Assembly: GCA_947629925.1 (NCBI GenBank)
Contig: CANRFO010000010.1
Location: forward strand, 1 to 64,000
Length of the DNA: 64,000 nt
From: an uncultured Ruminiclostridium sp.
GTDB lineage: Bacteria; Bacillota; Clostridia; Oscillospirales; Ruminococcaceae
Direction: 5' to 3'
Positions 17,401 to 25,053 of the stretch are shown piece after piece. Each line of letters opens with the position of its first letter. Position 1 is the stretch's first letter. A program made the translations under genes and the position numbers. The notes under the pieces were generated by a model. That model was not told where the DNA came from and did no database searches. It worked only from the letters and a program-made list of their open reading frames with translations.

Positions 17401-18024
17401 ACGTTCCACCTCGGTTTTTATTACTGTATCCATAACGCCGGGCAAAAGCAGGAAGCCGCGGACTATAAGAGATTTCTCACGGTAATGCTTCTGAAGATAT
17501 TTACGGACCATCATGCCCACCGTCATGGCAATACCTGAACCTGTACCGCCGCAGGCAGATGAAACAACGATAACGCGAAGCGCCTGTTTCAGTTCCTCGC
17601 CGTCCTTGAGGAAAAGGCTGTCTATGGCTTTATAGAGCTTTTGTATCTCGCCTGTTTTTATCGTGGCATTAAGGGCAAGGCGGGAAATGGCTCTCACCTG
17701 ACCTGCGCCTTCAGAAACCGTTTTTGAATACATGGTGGTATTATTTGGGAACCATTTCAGGCGGGCGTCGTCGTCATGTCTAAGATAATCTAAAACGGTC
17801 TGGGGAGATGAGGTCTGTATAAGGGTGACATTCGCCTTGGAGCCCTTCACCCCGCGCAGGTCGTTCACATTTGTATCCATAGCGACAAAGCGGATATTAC
17901 CCGTTTCGCCGTCCCTGCACATTTCCGCTATGCGCGTGATTATTTCGGAACCGATACCGCCCACTCCTATAAACAGAGTTGCGGAAGTCTTATTGATACC
18001 GACTTTCTCAGGTGCGTAATTCAT
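14419..18024 (-). CDS. Tubulin/FtsZ-superfamily protein (Tubulin_2-like), 1201 residues
   Basis: The N-terminal domain shows the tubulin-superfamily nucleotide site: FIGVGGIGSEI (residues about 18-28, the first glycine-rich loop) and SSACGGTGSGIAMTVG (about 155-170), which is the tubulin signature GGTGSG. Between them FVAMDTNVNDL and SEGAGQVRAIS fit other loops. The remaining 900 or so residues are mostly helical and without membrane segments. FtsZ itself is about 350-400 residues, so this belongs to the long tubulin-like families found beside von Willebrand A genes; such pairs have been proposed to form a membrane-remodelling system. It probably assembles on the membrane with the vWA and two-pass proteins encoded in the same operon. 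24 bases separate it from the vWA gene; a good GGAGGAAG ribosome site precedes it. Confidence 0.88.
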   Translation of the reverse strand: MNYAPEKVGINKTSATLFIGVGGIGSEIITRIAEMCRDGETGNIRFVAMDTNVNDLRGVKGSKANVTLIQTSSPQTVLDYLRHDDDARLKWFPNNTTMYSKTVSEGAGQVRAISRLALNATIKTGEIQKLYKAIDSLFLKDGEELKQALRVIVVSSACGGTGSGIAMTVGMMVRKYLQKHYREKSLIVRGFLLLPGVMDTVIKTEVERESLRRNGYATVKEINAFMIKASGFCGVRKDLERFDDLHIDIPTTSSGVERLDNLPFDFCFLLDRVDQSQESMQTLDQYKDFAARSLYEQNIGPMQRDAFSMEDNIIKEVSNGDNLGRNRFGGIGASVVRYPYEDIADYIAYSRAMDRIGDGDTVGEWIKYDKKYSEARAEFKKKRATSNEPAPELSEIYIAEVNRGEKRFDNDIKRYLSNDPEKVEEETLKTVNNFLKQYENELLKEFLKMPEIKGLMITVNSLAIEKQYDSNEEDRGHAVENLAAVRSYESIVKSRAASVAKSKARSLMYDAPAITSQDVKPFHIERLLRSNDGAMHPNAMRYMLYLLKNNMDARYKKSKSRAEDAFRQLMIYSPQADNEDFFDVKARYSKEKERNFDQVCAIENMDLGLIDKISGGFNPLWNKLNELFPAYVSAVNAYRDEVIKEAAYDVARNYVAQLCAELERFFNSFEAKVVSLSRRKDEIVQKLKFNKGDSVRNVCATREQLDMLMDMCPEGSEGLLLPDKLNAQIFENIKKNAECDRLAAYDTYGSYVKTDIFDDVVLDYFRESIRRDCDEVINLNIIRAIITEQKLQAFINENSLKGPDEDIVVPVISDESRYSYLKDTVDSGRKLASPGISCANFNEPRDVPLCAYNKSLDDIREFNVKQTLESIGISPRAADSVSKYEIRFFNALYNITPDKLARFRSPEACASDGQSSDDSGIYYKAYHDYIKKIGPDSTKCATISLHIDKRWDSITEMPEISMDEHNKEMMKIHSALIYGVVHGMLRTHPSSKYDSAKRIYALEDTEGELTALIVSNETECDEFYEVLDSLYRDRASVAKIESMAKERRKYDEQANHRYNESAFMRDVMSFEVGDIHAAPTSLFEIPLAYYNSLPRAKLDDNELAIMTDSVIKVLEEEVDRYEQESDKAPFLSKLLEEQFRLFVRNFKNDAYNVGDSLRRNTDISDNRVVNIAFRKVSNKLEKLRTFNFVDKIEELRELIKS

Positions 18025-18048
18025 TGAAACTTCCTCCTTGATCTATTG

Positions 18049-20268
18049 TCATTTATGTCTCAGCTTGCAAATCAGTGTTGATACGGGGGATTCCTCGGTG
18101 CCTCCGCGAATGGTGATAAGGGCGTTCTTTATGTCCTGCTCCAGCGGTTTTGACGCGGCGCTCGGCGGCACTCCCCTCTTTATCCATTTTCCTGAGCCGT
18201 CAGGTATGTACTCGGTGGCTCCTATCGTTATTGAATAAGCGTTGGCGGAAGAAACTCCCGTCACGCGTATGCGCCTGTCCTTTGATTTGGTGAAGCGCTT
18301 GTCTATCGGCTTTAATGTCAATCTTGCGCTGCACTGCGCCGAATAATCGACCTCGTTGGGGGTGGATATGACCAAAGACTTGTTTTTGCGGGAATATTTC
18401 ACCGCAGCGCGGAGATTTTCTATCTCCTCGTCCTGAAAATCAAGCTCGAAACGGGTCGAACGAGGCTCCAGCATAACGCTCTTGGGCAATGTCTTGCGGG
18501 TCATTATAAACAAAAACGTGAGCAGAGCCAATCCCAGCAGTACGAGCCAGATGAGCCAGCGCCAGAAGCGGTCGTACATGCGTATCTCAAAATAAGATGA
18601 CGCGTCGTCTGACATCTCCTGACCGTAAGGGTCAAAGAGAGAAGCCTTCGCATTTATGCGGTAAAAACCTGTCGGAGTATCGTCGGCGCCTTTGATATAC
18701 ACATTTACAGCCGATTCTCCGTAAACAGGCTCGGTCTCAAAGCTGAGCTCAGGCGAAAAAGCTATGTCGAGCTGAAGCTCGTCAAGCTGCTCATCAGTAA
18801 GAGGTGCGCCGTCAAGGCTTAATGTAAGCTTTACAGGCTGCCAGCTGTCACGGTCGGTGGTCTTGTACCACGAGAGAGGCTGCGTTACGTCCGACGACAG
18901 GCGGAGAGTACCCGCAGGCGGAGGAGCTATCTTTAAAGGCTGAGGTATAGCGTCGGTGCCTTCGGAGGTTATAGTATAATCTTCAAGATAAGTTCCGTAT
19001 GCGGTTATAAAAGTGCTGTCATCAGGCTCAAGGGTTATCTTTCCTCCGTTGGGGACTTCTATCGGGTCTTTTCCCAACTGACGGACAGAAGCGATAAGGT
19101 AAACATCGCCGCCCATAAGCACGGAATTTGTGACATCTTCGCCTGTAACATTGTCAACGATACAATAATTTAATATGTAATCGCCTGTGGGAATTTGGGA
19201 GAACGGGTCTATCGGAACACCTTCAAGGTCGGTAAGCTCTATGGCTATATCAACATCAGGGTCGTAGAACACCTGGACCGACTCGGCTCCCGAACAGTCA
19301 AGAGTATATGTTCCCTTGGGGCAGGAATCGAAAGTCACGACCTGACCTGCAAGGTCGGTATCCACTGCCGCGTCTTCATAGCCCAACGCCTTTATTTCGC
19401 TGTATTTGCGCTGACCGCTGTCCTGAAGGACGGGGATCGTTCTTCCGTTCTCATCTGTAAGAGAAACTATCTGCGCGCCGCTTCCCTGCGCAAAAACAAG
19501 CAGTTTTCGCATTGAAAGGTCAAGAGTAAGCGTATTTCCCGCAAGATATCCCGCGGGAAGCTCCACTCGTCTGAAAATGGAGTTGCAGATAGATATAAGG
19601 TCGTCTTTAAGGCTGGTATCGGTAGACTTCTTGGCATAAAAGCCTTTGGATTCGTCGGAAGCAAGCATTGTGGCTTCGCCAATGCCGAGATACTGCACCT
19701 TTACATTTCCGTCGGCAAGAGAAGAAAGTTCCGCCTGAAGGTCGATATTTTCCTCGCCCGCCCAGATCGTGCGCTCACGCTCGTTAAACGCTCCGTCCGT
19801 AAGGACTATCAGCCATTTTTCAGAAGCGGCGGAGGTCTTTAAACCGTCATATGCCTCTCTTACAGGGGCAAGAGGAGTATTTGACGGGTGAACGGTATAG
19901 AGATCGCTTATTTTATCGACATCGCTCAAAGAAGTTATTTCAAAAGGCGCGTAGCTTCCGCCCGTTTCGGGGCGCGAACCGTCAGTAGTGACCTCCCACA
20001 TGGGATATACCGTAAGGCGATCGCCGCCTTTATAATCCAGCATGGAAGCAAATATTTCCATCGCGTATTTGGCACGGCACCACGCCTTGCTCCCGTCGGC
20101 GTACATAGAGCCTGAATTGTCAAATACAACGGCAATATCATAGGTCTTTTCGACCTTACTTATACCTGCGCCTGCGGCGTTCAGCGGAAACGCCGATACT
20201 GCGCAGAACAATGCGGCTGCTGCAAGTACGGATATGCCCTGCCGCAGGAATTTTTTTATATACATCAT
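18049..20268 (-). CDS. Secreted, membrane-anchored von Willebrand factor A domain protein
   Basis: About 740 residues. Signal peptide at the N-terminus, then a vWA domain from about residue 43: VVFDNSGSM gives the DxSxS metal site (residues 52-56), Thr in SNTPLAP (about 133) and Asp in VLTDGAF (about 160) complete the MIDAS, so metal-dependent ligand binding should work. Beta-sandwich segments follow outside the cell to about 565, then one membrane helix (about 569-591) and a cytosolic tail of 150 residues with a beta-rich fold. It would connect an outside signal to the tubulin-like partner inside. First gene after the promoter at 20420-20448. Two other ATGs lie within nine bases; I chose the one best spaced from AAAGGA. 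Confidence 0.88.
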   Translation of the reverse strand: MMYIKKFLRQGISVLAAAALFCAVSAFPLNAAGAGISKVEKTYDIAVVFDNSGSMYADGSKAWCRAKYAMEIFASMLDYKGGDRLTVYPMWEVTTDGSRPETGGSYAPFEITSLSDVDKISDLYTVHPSNTPLAPVREAYDGLKTSAASEKWLIVLTDGAFNERERTIWAGEENIDLQAELSSLADGNVKVQYLGIGEATMLASDESKGFYAKKSTDTSLKDDLISICNSIFRRVELPAGYLAGNTLTLDLSMRKLLVFAQGSGAQIVSLTDENGRTIPVLQDSGQRKYSEIKALGYEDAAVDTDLAGQVVTFDSCPKGTYTLDCSGAESVQVFYDPDVDIAIELTDLEGVPIDPFSQIPTGDYILNYCIVDNVTGEDVTNSVLMGGDVYLIASVRQLGKDPIEVPNGGKITLEPDDSTFITAYGTYLEDYTITSEGTDAIPQPLKIAPPPAGTLRLSSDVTQPLSWYKTTDRDSWQPVKLTLSLDGAPLTDEQLDELQLDIAFSPELSFETEPVYGESAVNVYIKGADDTPTGFYRINAKASLFDPYGQEMSDDASSYFEIRMYDRFWRWLIWLVLLGLALLTFLFIMTRKTLPKSVMLEPRSTRFELDFQDEEIENLRAAVKYSRKNKSLVISTPNEVDYSAQCSARLTLKPIDKRFTKSKDRRIRVTGVSSANAYSITIGATEYIPDGSGKWIKRGVPPSAASKPLEQDIKNALITIRGGTEESPVSTLICKLRHK

Positions 20269-20349
20269 ATTCATCCTTTATCGCGCTTATGACCCTGAAT
20301 GTCCTGCAAAGCCGTTTGTAATAAGCTTTGCGTCTATCCTTCAAATATT

Positions 20350-20367
20350 TTCCGCCGATTGGCGGAA
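20350..20367 (-). promoter_or_regulatory. Leader hairpin of the tubulin/vWA operon
   Basis: Perfect 7-bp inverted repeat TTCCGCC-GATT-GGCGGAA in the roughly 140-base leader, between the promoter and the vWA start. No riboswitch fold recognised. Apart from this hairpin, the promoter and the terminator-like repeats, the 315-base gap 20275-20589 holds nothing I can name. Confidence 0.5.
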
Positions 20368-20419
20368 AGCTTGCTTTTCGGTAAAAATTCATATTTTAAA
20401 AGTATGTATTTTCTGTTTA

Positions 20420-20448
20420 ATTTTAACATAAAAAGCGGCTTTTGTCAA
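20420..20448 (-). promoter_or_regulatory. Promoter of the tubulin/vWA operon
   Basis: Minus strand TTGACA (20443-20448), 17-base spacer, TAAAAT (20420-20425). Confidence 0.8.
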
Positions 20449-20459
20449 TATAAGCCGCT
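20434..20459 (-). promoter_or_regulatory. Inverted repeat overlapping the -35 box (operator or terminator)
   Basis: 8-bp arms AGCGGCTT / AAGCCGCT flank ten bases that contain the -35 hexamer; the near arm sits in the promoter spacer. It is followed by TTTTT on the minus strand, so it may instead end read-through from the SDR gene. Confidence 0.5.
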
Positions 20460-20547
20460 GTTTTTCGATATTTTTTTGATTAAATTTTACTTTTTTGCAA
20501 AAATTCGCAAAATTTGTCAAAATTTATGTTATTTTGCTGTTTTTTAC

Positions 20548-20580
20548 ATAAAAATACCCCGAATCATTAAAAATCCGAGG
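20548..20580 (-). terminator. Terminator of the SDR gene
   Basis: 7-bp stem CCTCGGA / TTCGGGG (two wobble pairs), then TATTTTTATG on the minus strand, directly after the stop codon. Confidence 0.65.
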
Positions 20581-20589
20581 TAAATTTTT

Positions 20590-21342
20590 TTATTTTCCGT
20601 AAGGGCTGTCAAATTCTTTATGGACCTTTTCTACCATTTCTTCGAGGGTCATTCCTGTAAAGTAGGGGGCGTTAAGGTATCTTCCTGATTTTTTGTCGTC
20701 GGCAAATACTCCCGCAACTATTCCCGGGATCGCGCTTTCGGGAGCGTTGGGGGCGTTTGGTCCGCCAAGGTCGGTGCGGCACCAGCCGGGGTCGGTAAGG
20801 TTTATCATAACGTCAGTCCCCTCAACTGTTGAGCCAAGGTCAATTGTCACCTTGTCGAGGGCGGCTTTGCTGGCGGAATAGCCCGCCTGCTGAGGCTCAA
20901 GGCGTATGCCGCTGGTGGTGTTGAGTATCCTGCCGAAGCCGCGCTCTATCATTTTTGGCAGGAAGTGATAGCATATCATTATTGGAGCGATGGTGTTTAT
21001 CTTGAAGCTCTCGGTGTAGTCGCTTACAGGGGTGCTGAAATAATCGCTGCGGTAGGCTATCTGTACGCCTGCGTTGTTCAGCACGATGTCCACCTGAACG
21101 CCCAAGGCGTCGATGTCCTTCAGCATTTTTTCAACTGCGTCAAGGTCGGATAATTCTGCCTCAAAGGCGTAGGCTTCAACTCCCAGCGCTTTCACCTCCG
21201 CAAGAAGCTTTTCCGTGTGGGAAAGACTTCTTGAATGGAGAATGAGGTTGCAGCCCTGCTGCGCCATAAATTTAGCGGTAAGGCAGCCTATCCCTCTTGC
21301 GGCGCCTGTGATTAACGCCCATTTTCCTTTTACATTGGTCAT
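20590..21342 (-). CDS. Short-chain dehydrogenase/reductase
   Basis: About 250 residues, classical SDR size. ALITGAARGIGCLTA is the TGxxxGxG cofactor loop, NNAGVQIA the structural NAG motif, and SGIRL...YSASK the catalytic Ser, Tyr and Lys. Oxidises or reduces an unknown alcohol/ketone with NAD(P). I start at the ATG of MTNVKGKWALIT because AACGGAGGAAAAAGCT precedes it; an upstream ATG would add about seven residues and run toward the neighbour's stop. Lies downstream of the DUF4358 lipoprotein and GH26 genes on the same strand, with its own terminator. Confidence 0.9.
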   Translation of the reverse strand: MTNVKGKWALITGAARGIGCLTAKFMAQQGCNLILHSRSLSHTEKLLAEVKALGVEAYAFEAELSDLDAVEKMLKDIDALGVQVDIVLNNAGVQIAYRSDYFSTPVSDYTESFKINTIAPIMICYHFLPKMIERGFGRILNTTSGIRLEPQQAGYSASKAALDKVTIDLGSTVEGTDVMINLTDPGWCRTDLGGPNAPNAPESAIPGIVAGVFADDKKSGRYLNAPYFTGMTLEEMVEKVHKEFDSPYGK

Positions 21343-21359
21343 AGCTTTTTCCTCCGTTG

Positions 21360-21821
21360 TCATATTTCTTGCAGCAGAGCCTGCTCCGCTGCTGCCGCTT
21401 CCTCGTGGCATATGAGATATACCACGTTCTTTTCACTGCCCACTACCGTTGCTTCGGCAGAGGCGACCTGATTGGGATAAAACGCAAAATCGTCTATCAG
21501 CGACTGCCTGCGGTTTTCAAGGGCGGTTTTCAGCTGTGCTTCGGCGCCGTCCTTTACAATCAGGATTATGATTTCACTCACGTCAACGCTGAGCATTTGC
21601 TGATATACGGCAAAGTCCGTCACCTGCGACAGATCAATGCCTATATTTTCGGCTATATCATCCTTGTCTGTCACTTCCACAAGCCGGGGAAATTCTATGC
21701 TGTTCTGCACAGTCTGCGCAAGCTGAGTGGCAGTCTTGTCCGTTGCGGCGGGCGCGGACGAGCAGGCGGAAAATGTGAATATGAGCAATATTGCCGTTAA
21801 TACAGAAAGAAATTTTTTCAC
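21360..21821 (-). CDS. DUF4358-type lipoprotein
   Basis: 153 residues. Signal peptide with lipobox FSAC (Cys about 20), an alanine/threonine linker, then a small alpha/beta domain (FPRLVEVTDKDDIAENIGID, EIIILIVKDG, LENRRQSLIDDFAFYPNQ) that matches my picture of DUF4358, a lipoprotein family common in Clostridia with unknown function. Surface-attached on the outer face of the membrane. Its ATG overlaps the TGA of the GH26 gene by four bases, so the two are translationally coupled. Confidence 0.8.
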   Translation of the reverse strand: MKKFLSVLTAILLIFTFSACSSAPAATDKTATQLAQTVQNSIEFPRLVEVTDKDDIAENIGIDLSQVTDFAVYQQMLSVDVSEIIILIVKDGAEAQLKTALENRRQSLIDDFAFYPNQVASAEATVVGSEKNVVYLICHEEAAAAEQALLQEI

Positions 21822-22954
21822 AGCCCGAAACGCTCCTTCATAAGATCTTTTACATATTTTTCGTTTTGCTCCGTGTACCAGGGGAGCTTGTCGAGGGTCA
21901 AGCAGTAATCGTTATCAAAATAGGACTTTAACATTCCCTTTGTGAACTGCTTAGGATTGTACACGGGAAGTCCCTTTTCGTCAAAGACGGGGCGATGATC
22001 CTCGCCTACGGCGTACACAAATCTTCCCCACCAAGGGAGCCACCAAAGCCACTTTACCTTATCTATCCGCAAGATGTCGGGGTCGGGCAGGAAACAGCAC
22101 TCGGAAAGCGCCGCCATTTTGCCGTGAGTGTAGGAGGTAACTTCTTTGTATCGGGCAAGCTGGGAGGTGTGGTCCTGACTGTGGTACAATTCGGGATAAA
22201 TGTCCTCGCCGCATATGTCATATGTGTTGGGGGCAACCGCCATTTCGGGGCTTTGACCGTTCCAGACCCAGATGAGATTATTCAGCTTGTGGTAGTTGTT
22301 AAAGCGGTCAAAGATGATGTACCACAGCTTTTTATATGCTGCGGCGGACTCGCCGTTGTCGTTGTCCCTTTTTCCCCACCAGAACCAGTTCCCTGCCGCC
22401 TCGTGGAGAGGGCGCCATAAAACGGGTATGTCCTCACGCTGAAACTTTTTCAGTTCCTCCGCTATCATATCAATGCGGGAAATTGCGAAGGCGTACTCGG
22501 CAGTTCCCTCCGTTACGGCTTTCAGCAGGTCGAAGCTTGTTTTGCGGTCGTAATTTGTGGTTTTGTAATAAAACGACCAGACGCAGTTTTCAAGGTCGTT
22601 CATATCATCGGGAGCGTACCAGTGCCAGCACATTGTGATGATACAGCCTGTTTCTTTCGCCCACTTTATGGCTCTTTCCACCTGTCCGTCGCCCTTTTTC
22701 TTGTCGATGTCCATCATATCGTAGCCGCGGACGGCGGGAAGTCTGCCTGTTTCACGGTAATATACGGCGTCCTCAAGCTCGGCGGCCTGAAGATACTGCT
22801 GCCCTGTAAGTATATTTTTGCCGTAAATGCTTTTCAGATACGCCCAAAGCTTTTTTGTATTTTCACTTGGGTCGCTGCACACAAGCGTATCTGGGTCGGG
22901 AGCTTTGGCGGAAAGCTGCTTTAACAGGGCGTTTATGTCGGTTTTGTATTCCAT
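21818..22954 (-). CDS. Glycoside hydrolase family 26 (beta-mannanase-like)
   Basis: About 378 residues. GH26 hallmarks: LWRPLHEAAGNWFWWG carries the acid/base Glu preceded by His, and KMAALSECC carries the likely nucleophile Glu; ITMCWHWYAPDD and LIWVWNGQSP are further barrel strands. The family cuts beta-1,4-mannan and related links. No signal peptide is visible from the start chosen (MEYKTDINAL with AGGTGAG upstream), so it may act in the cytosol on imported oligosaccharides. An alternative upstream start would only add basic non-signal residues that overlap the thrS terminator. Confidence 0.88.
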   Translation of the reverse strand: MEYKTDINALLKQLSAKAPDPDTLVCSDPSENTKKLWAYLKSIYGKNILTGQQYLQAAELEDAVYYRETGRLPAVRGYDMMDIDKKKGDGQVERAIKWAKETGCIITMCWHWYAPDDMNDLENCVWSFYYKTTNYDRKTSFDLLKAVTEGTAEYAFAISRIDMIAEELKKFQREDIPVLWRPLHEAAGNWFWWGKRDNDNGESAAAYKKLWYIIFDRFNNYHKLNNLIWVWNGQSPEMAVAPNTYDICGEDIYPELYHSQDHTSQLARYKEVTSYTHGKMAALSECCFLPDPDILRIDKVKWLWWLPWWGRFVYAVGEDHRPVFDEKGLPVYNPKQFTKGMLKSYFDNDYCLTLDKLPWYTEQNEKYVKDLMKERFGL

Positions 22955-22978
22955 ATTCTCACCTGCCGTATTGAAAAC

Positions 22979-23012
22979 AAGGCTCAAATCCTGACAGGAA
23001 TTTGAGCCTTTG
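22979..23012 (-). terminator. Terminator of thrS
   Basis: Long stem AAGGCTCAAAT / ATTTGAGCCTT with an inner extension TCCTG/CAGGA region, then TTGTTTTC on the minus strand. Sits just before the GH26 start. Confidence 0.8.
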
Positions 23013-23018
23013 TTTAAT

Positions 23019-24929
23019 TTACAGAATAGTTTTTTCGTCAACTTCCTTTTTGAGCATTGCGCAAAGCTCGTCAATGCTCATCTTGCCAAGGTCGCCTCTC
23101 TTGCGGCAGCGAACGGAGGCGTTGCCCTCCTCAACTTCGTTGTCGCCGATAACAAGCATATAATTTATCTTCTTGACCTGCGCCTCTCTTATCTTGTAGC
23201 CTATCTTTTCATTTCTGGTATCTATCTCGTAGCGTATGCCTATGTTGTCGAGCGCCTGCGCTATCTTGTCGCAGAAGTCGTTGTGGCGGTCGGCTATGGG
23301 CATTATCTTCACCTGAACAGGGTTCAGCCAAAGCGGGAATTTTCCCTCGAAATGCTCTGTGATAACGCCGATAAAGCGTTCGATAGAACCGAGGACAACA
23401 CGGTGTATCATTACGGGACGGTGTTTTTCGCCGTCTGCGCCTGTGTATTCCAGATCAAAGCGCTCGGGCATCTGCATATCAAGCTGAATTGTGCCGCACT
23501 GCCATGTTCTTCCGATAGAATCGGAAAGGTGGAAGTCCAGCTTAGGTCCGTAGAATGCGCCATCGCCCTCGTTTATGGTATAGGTCTTTCCCATGGCCGT
23601 AATGGCTTTTTCAAGAGTTTCGGTGGCAAAATCCCAAGTTTCCTTTTCGCCGATGTGATCCTCGGGCATGGTGGAAACTTCTATCTCATATGTCAGTCCG
23701 AAAGTGGAATAAACCTCGTCGAACAGACGGACTACGCCTTGTATCTCGCTCTCCACCTGATCCCATGTCATAAAGATGTGAGCGTCGTCCTGAGTGAAGC
23801 AGCGCACACGGAAAAGTCCGTGCAGAGTGCCTGACAGCTCGTGACGGTGAACAAGTCCCAGTTCAGCCATACGCAAAGGCAGGTCGCGGTAGGAATGAGG
23901 GGACAGCTTGTATACCAACATTCCGCCTGGGCAGTTCATAGGCTTTACCGCGTAATCCTCGCCGTCAATGACGGTGGTGTACATATTGTCCTTGTAGTGA
24001 TCCCAGTGACCGCTCCTGTGCCAAAGCTCCTGATTGAGTATCATAGGAGTTGAGATCTCAACATAGCCGTATCTCTTGTGGACTTCTCTCCAGTATTCAA
24101 GCAAAGTGTTGCGCAAAACCATACCTTTTGGCAGGAAGAAAGGAAAACCGGGGCCTTCCTCCATTAAAGCGAACAGTTCAAGCTCTTTGCCCAGCTTTCT
24201 GTGGTCGCGCTTTTTCGCCTCTTCAAGCATTGTAAGATAAGCGTCAAGCTCGGACGCCTTAGGGAAAGCTGTTCCGTAGATACGGGAGAGCATTTTGTTT
24301 TTCTCGCTGCCGCGCCAGTATGCGCCTGTGCAGGAGGTGAGCTTGAACGCCTTTACAGCGGAAACGTTCATCAGGTGAGGTCCTGCGCAAAGGTCGGTAA
24401 AGTCGCCCTGACGGTAAAAGCTGATCTGCTCGCCCTTGTCGGCGTGTTCCTTGCAAAGCTCAACCTTGTATATCTCGCCCTGTTCCTCCAGAGTCTTCAT
24501 CGCCTCTTCGGGAGAAAGATAGAACTGAACAGGTTCCAGTCCCTCTTTCACTATCTTTTTCATCTCCGCCTCTATCTTTTCCAGATCCTCGGCGGTGAAA
24601 GGAGTTTCCACGTCAAAATCGTAATAAAAGCCGTTGTCTATGGCGGGTCCTATCGCCAGCTTCACGTCGGGGAAAAGTCTTTTTACAGCCTGAGCGAGAA
24701 TGTGGGAGGCGGTGTGGCGAAACGCCTTTTTTCCGTCCTCGTCGTCAAATGTCAGTATTTCAAGAGAAGCGTCACTGTCAATGCAAGTTCGCAGATCACA
24801 CACTTTTCCGTTTATTTTTGCGGCACAGGCGGCTCTTGCAAGTCCTGCGCTGATGTCCTTGGCGATGTCGTAGGCGGTCATACCGTTTTCATATTCCTTT
24901 ACAGCGTCGCCTTTCAATGTGATACGCAT
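23019..24929 (-). CDS. thrS: Threonyl-tRNA synthetase
   Basis: 636 residues, normal length. TGS domain at the N-terminus (GMTAYDIAKDISAGLARAAC), the editing domain with HTASHILAQAV, and the class II catalytic core with motif 2 (FRVRCFTQDDAHIFM) and motif 3 (GSIERFIGVITEH), followed by the anticodon-binding domain (PVQVKIMPIADRHNDF). Charges tRNA-Thr and clears mischarged Ser. Zinc ligands are consistent with NCPGG and related His/Cys. Ribosome site CGGAGG before the ATG. Its leader is only about 45 bases long, too short for a T-box. Confidence 0.97.
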   Translation of the reverse strand: MRITLKGDAVKEYENGMTAYDIAKDISAGLARAACAAKINGKVCDLRTCIDSDASLEILTFDDEDGKKAFRHTASHILAQAVKRLFPDVKLAIGPAIDNGFYYDFDVETPFTAEDLEKIEAEMKKIVKEGLEPVQFYLSPEEAMKTLEEQGEIYKVELCKEHADKGEQISFYRQGDFTDLCAGPHLMNVSAVKAFKLTSCTGAYWRGSEKNKMLSRIYGTAFPKASELDAYLTMLEEAKKRDHRKLGKELELFALMEEGPGFPFFLPKGMVLRNTLLEYWREVHKRYGYVEISTPMILNQELWHRSGHWDHYKDNMYTTVIDGEDYAVKPMNCPGGMLVYKLSPHSYRDLPLRMAELGLVHRHELSGTLHGLFRVRCFTQDDAHIFMTWDQVESEIQGVVRLFDEVYSTFGLTYEIEVSTMPEDHIGEKETWDFATETLEKAITAMGKTYTINEGDGAFYGPKLDFHLSDSIGRTWQCGTIQLDMQMPERFDLEYTGADGEKHRPVMIHRVVLGSIERFIGVITEHFEGKFPLWLNPVQVKIMPIADRHNDFCDKIAQALDNIGIRYEIDTRNEKIGYKIREAQVKKINYMLVIGDNEVEEGNASVRCRKRGDLGKMSIDELCAMLKKEVDEKTIL

Positions 24930-24959
24930 TGTCAGTTCCTCCGTTATTTTTTATTTCTG

Positions 24960-24978
24960 TATTGGTTTAATACCAATA
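24960..24978 (-). promoter_or_regulatory. Palindrome at the thrS transcription start
   Basis: 7-bp arms TATTGGT / ACCAATA around TTAAT, lying immediately after the -10 box. Positioned like an operator. Confidence 0.45.
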
Positions 24979-24979
24979 T

Positions 24980-25008
24980 ATTTTATCACTTTAATGCTTA
25001 ATTGTCAA
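24980..25008 (-). promoter_or_regulatory. Promoter of thrS
   Basis: Minus strand TTGACA (25003-25008), 17-base spacer, TAAAAT (24980-24985). Confidence 0.8.
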
Positions 25009-25020
25009 TAGATGTAAACG

Positions 25021-25047
25021 ACCCCTGCCAAGATTTTCGGCAGGGGT
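25021..25047 (-). terminator. Terminator after the NapH-like gene
   Basis: 9-bp stem ACCCCTGCC / GGCAGGGGT directly after the stop codon at 25054; only a weak T tract follows on the minus strand. Confidence 0.7.
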
Positions 25048-25053
25048 TTGAAT

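Noticed and set aside
23010-25001. Two long plus-strand open frames opposite thrS
   Set aside because: They run exactly antisense to a certain tRNA synthetase gene and have no protein-like motif; shadows of its codon bias.
24930-25053. T-box or other riboswitch before thrS
   Set aside because: Leader is far too short and no T-box sequence is seen.
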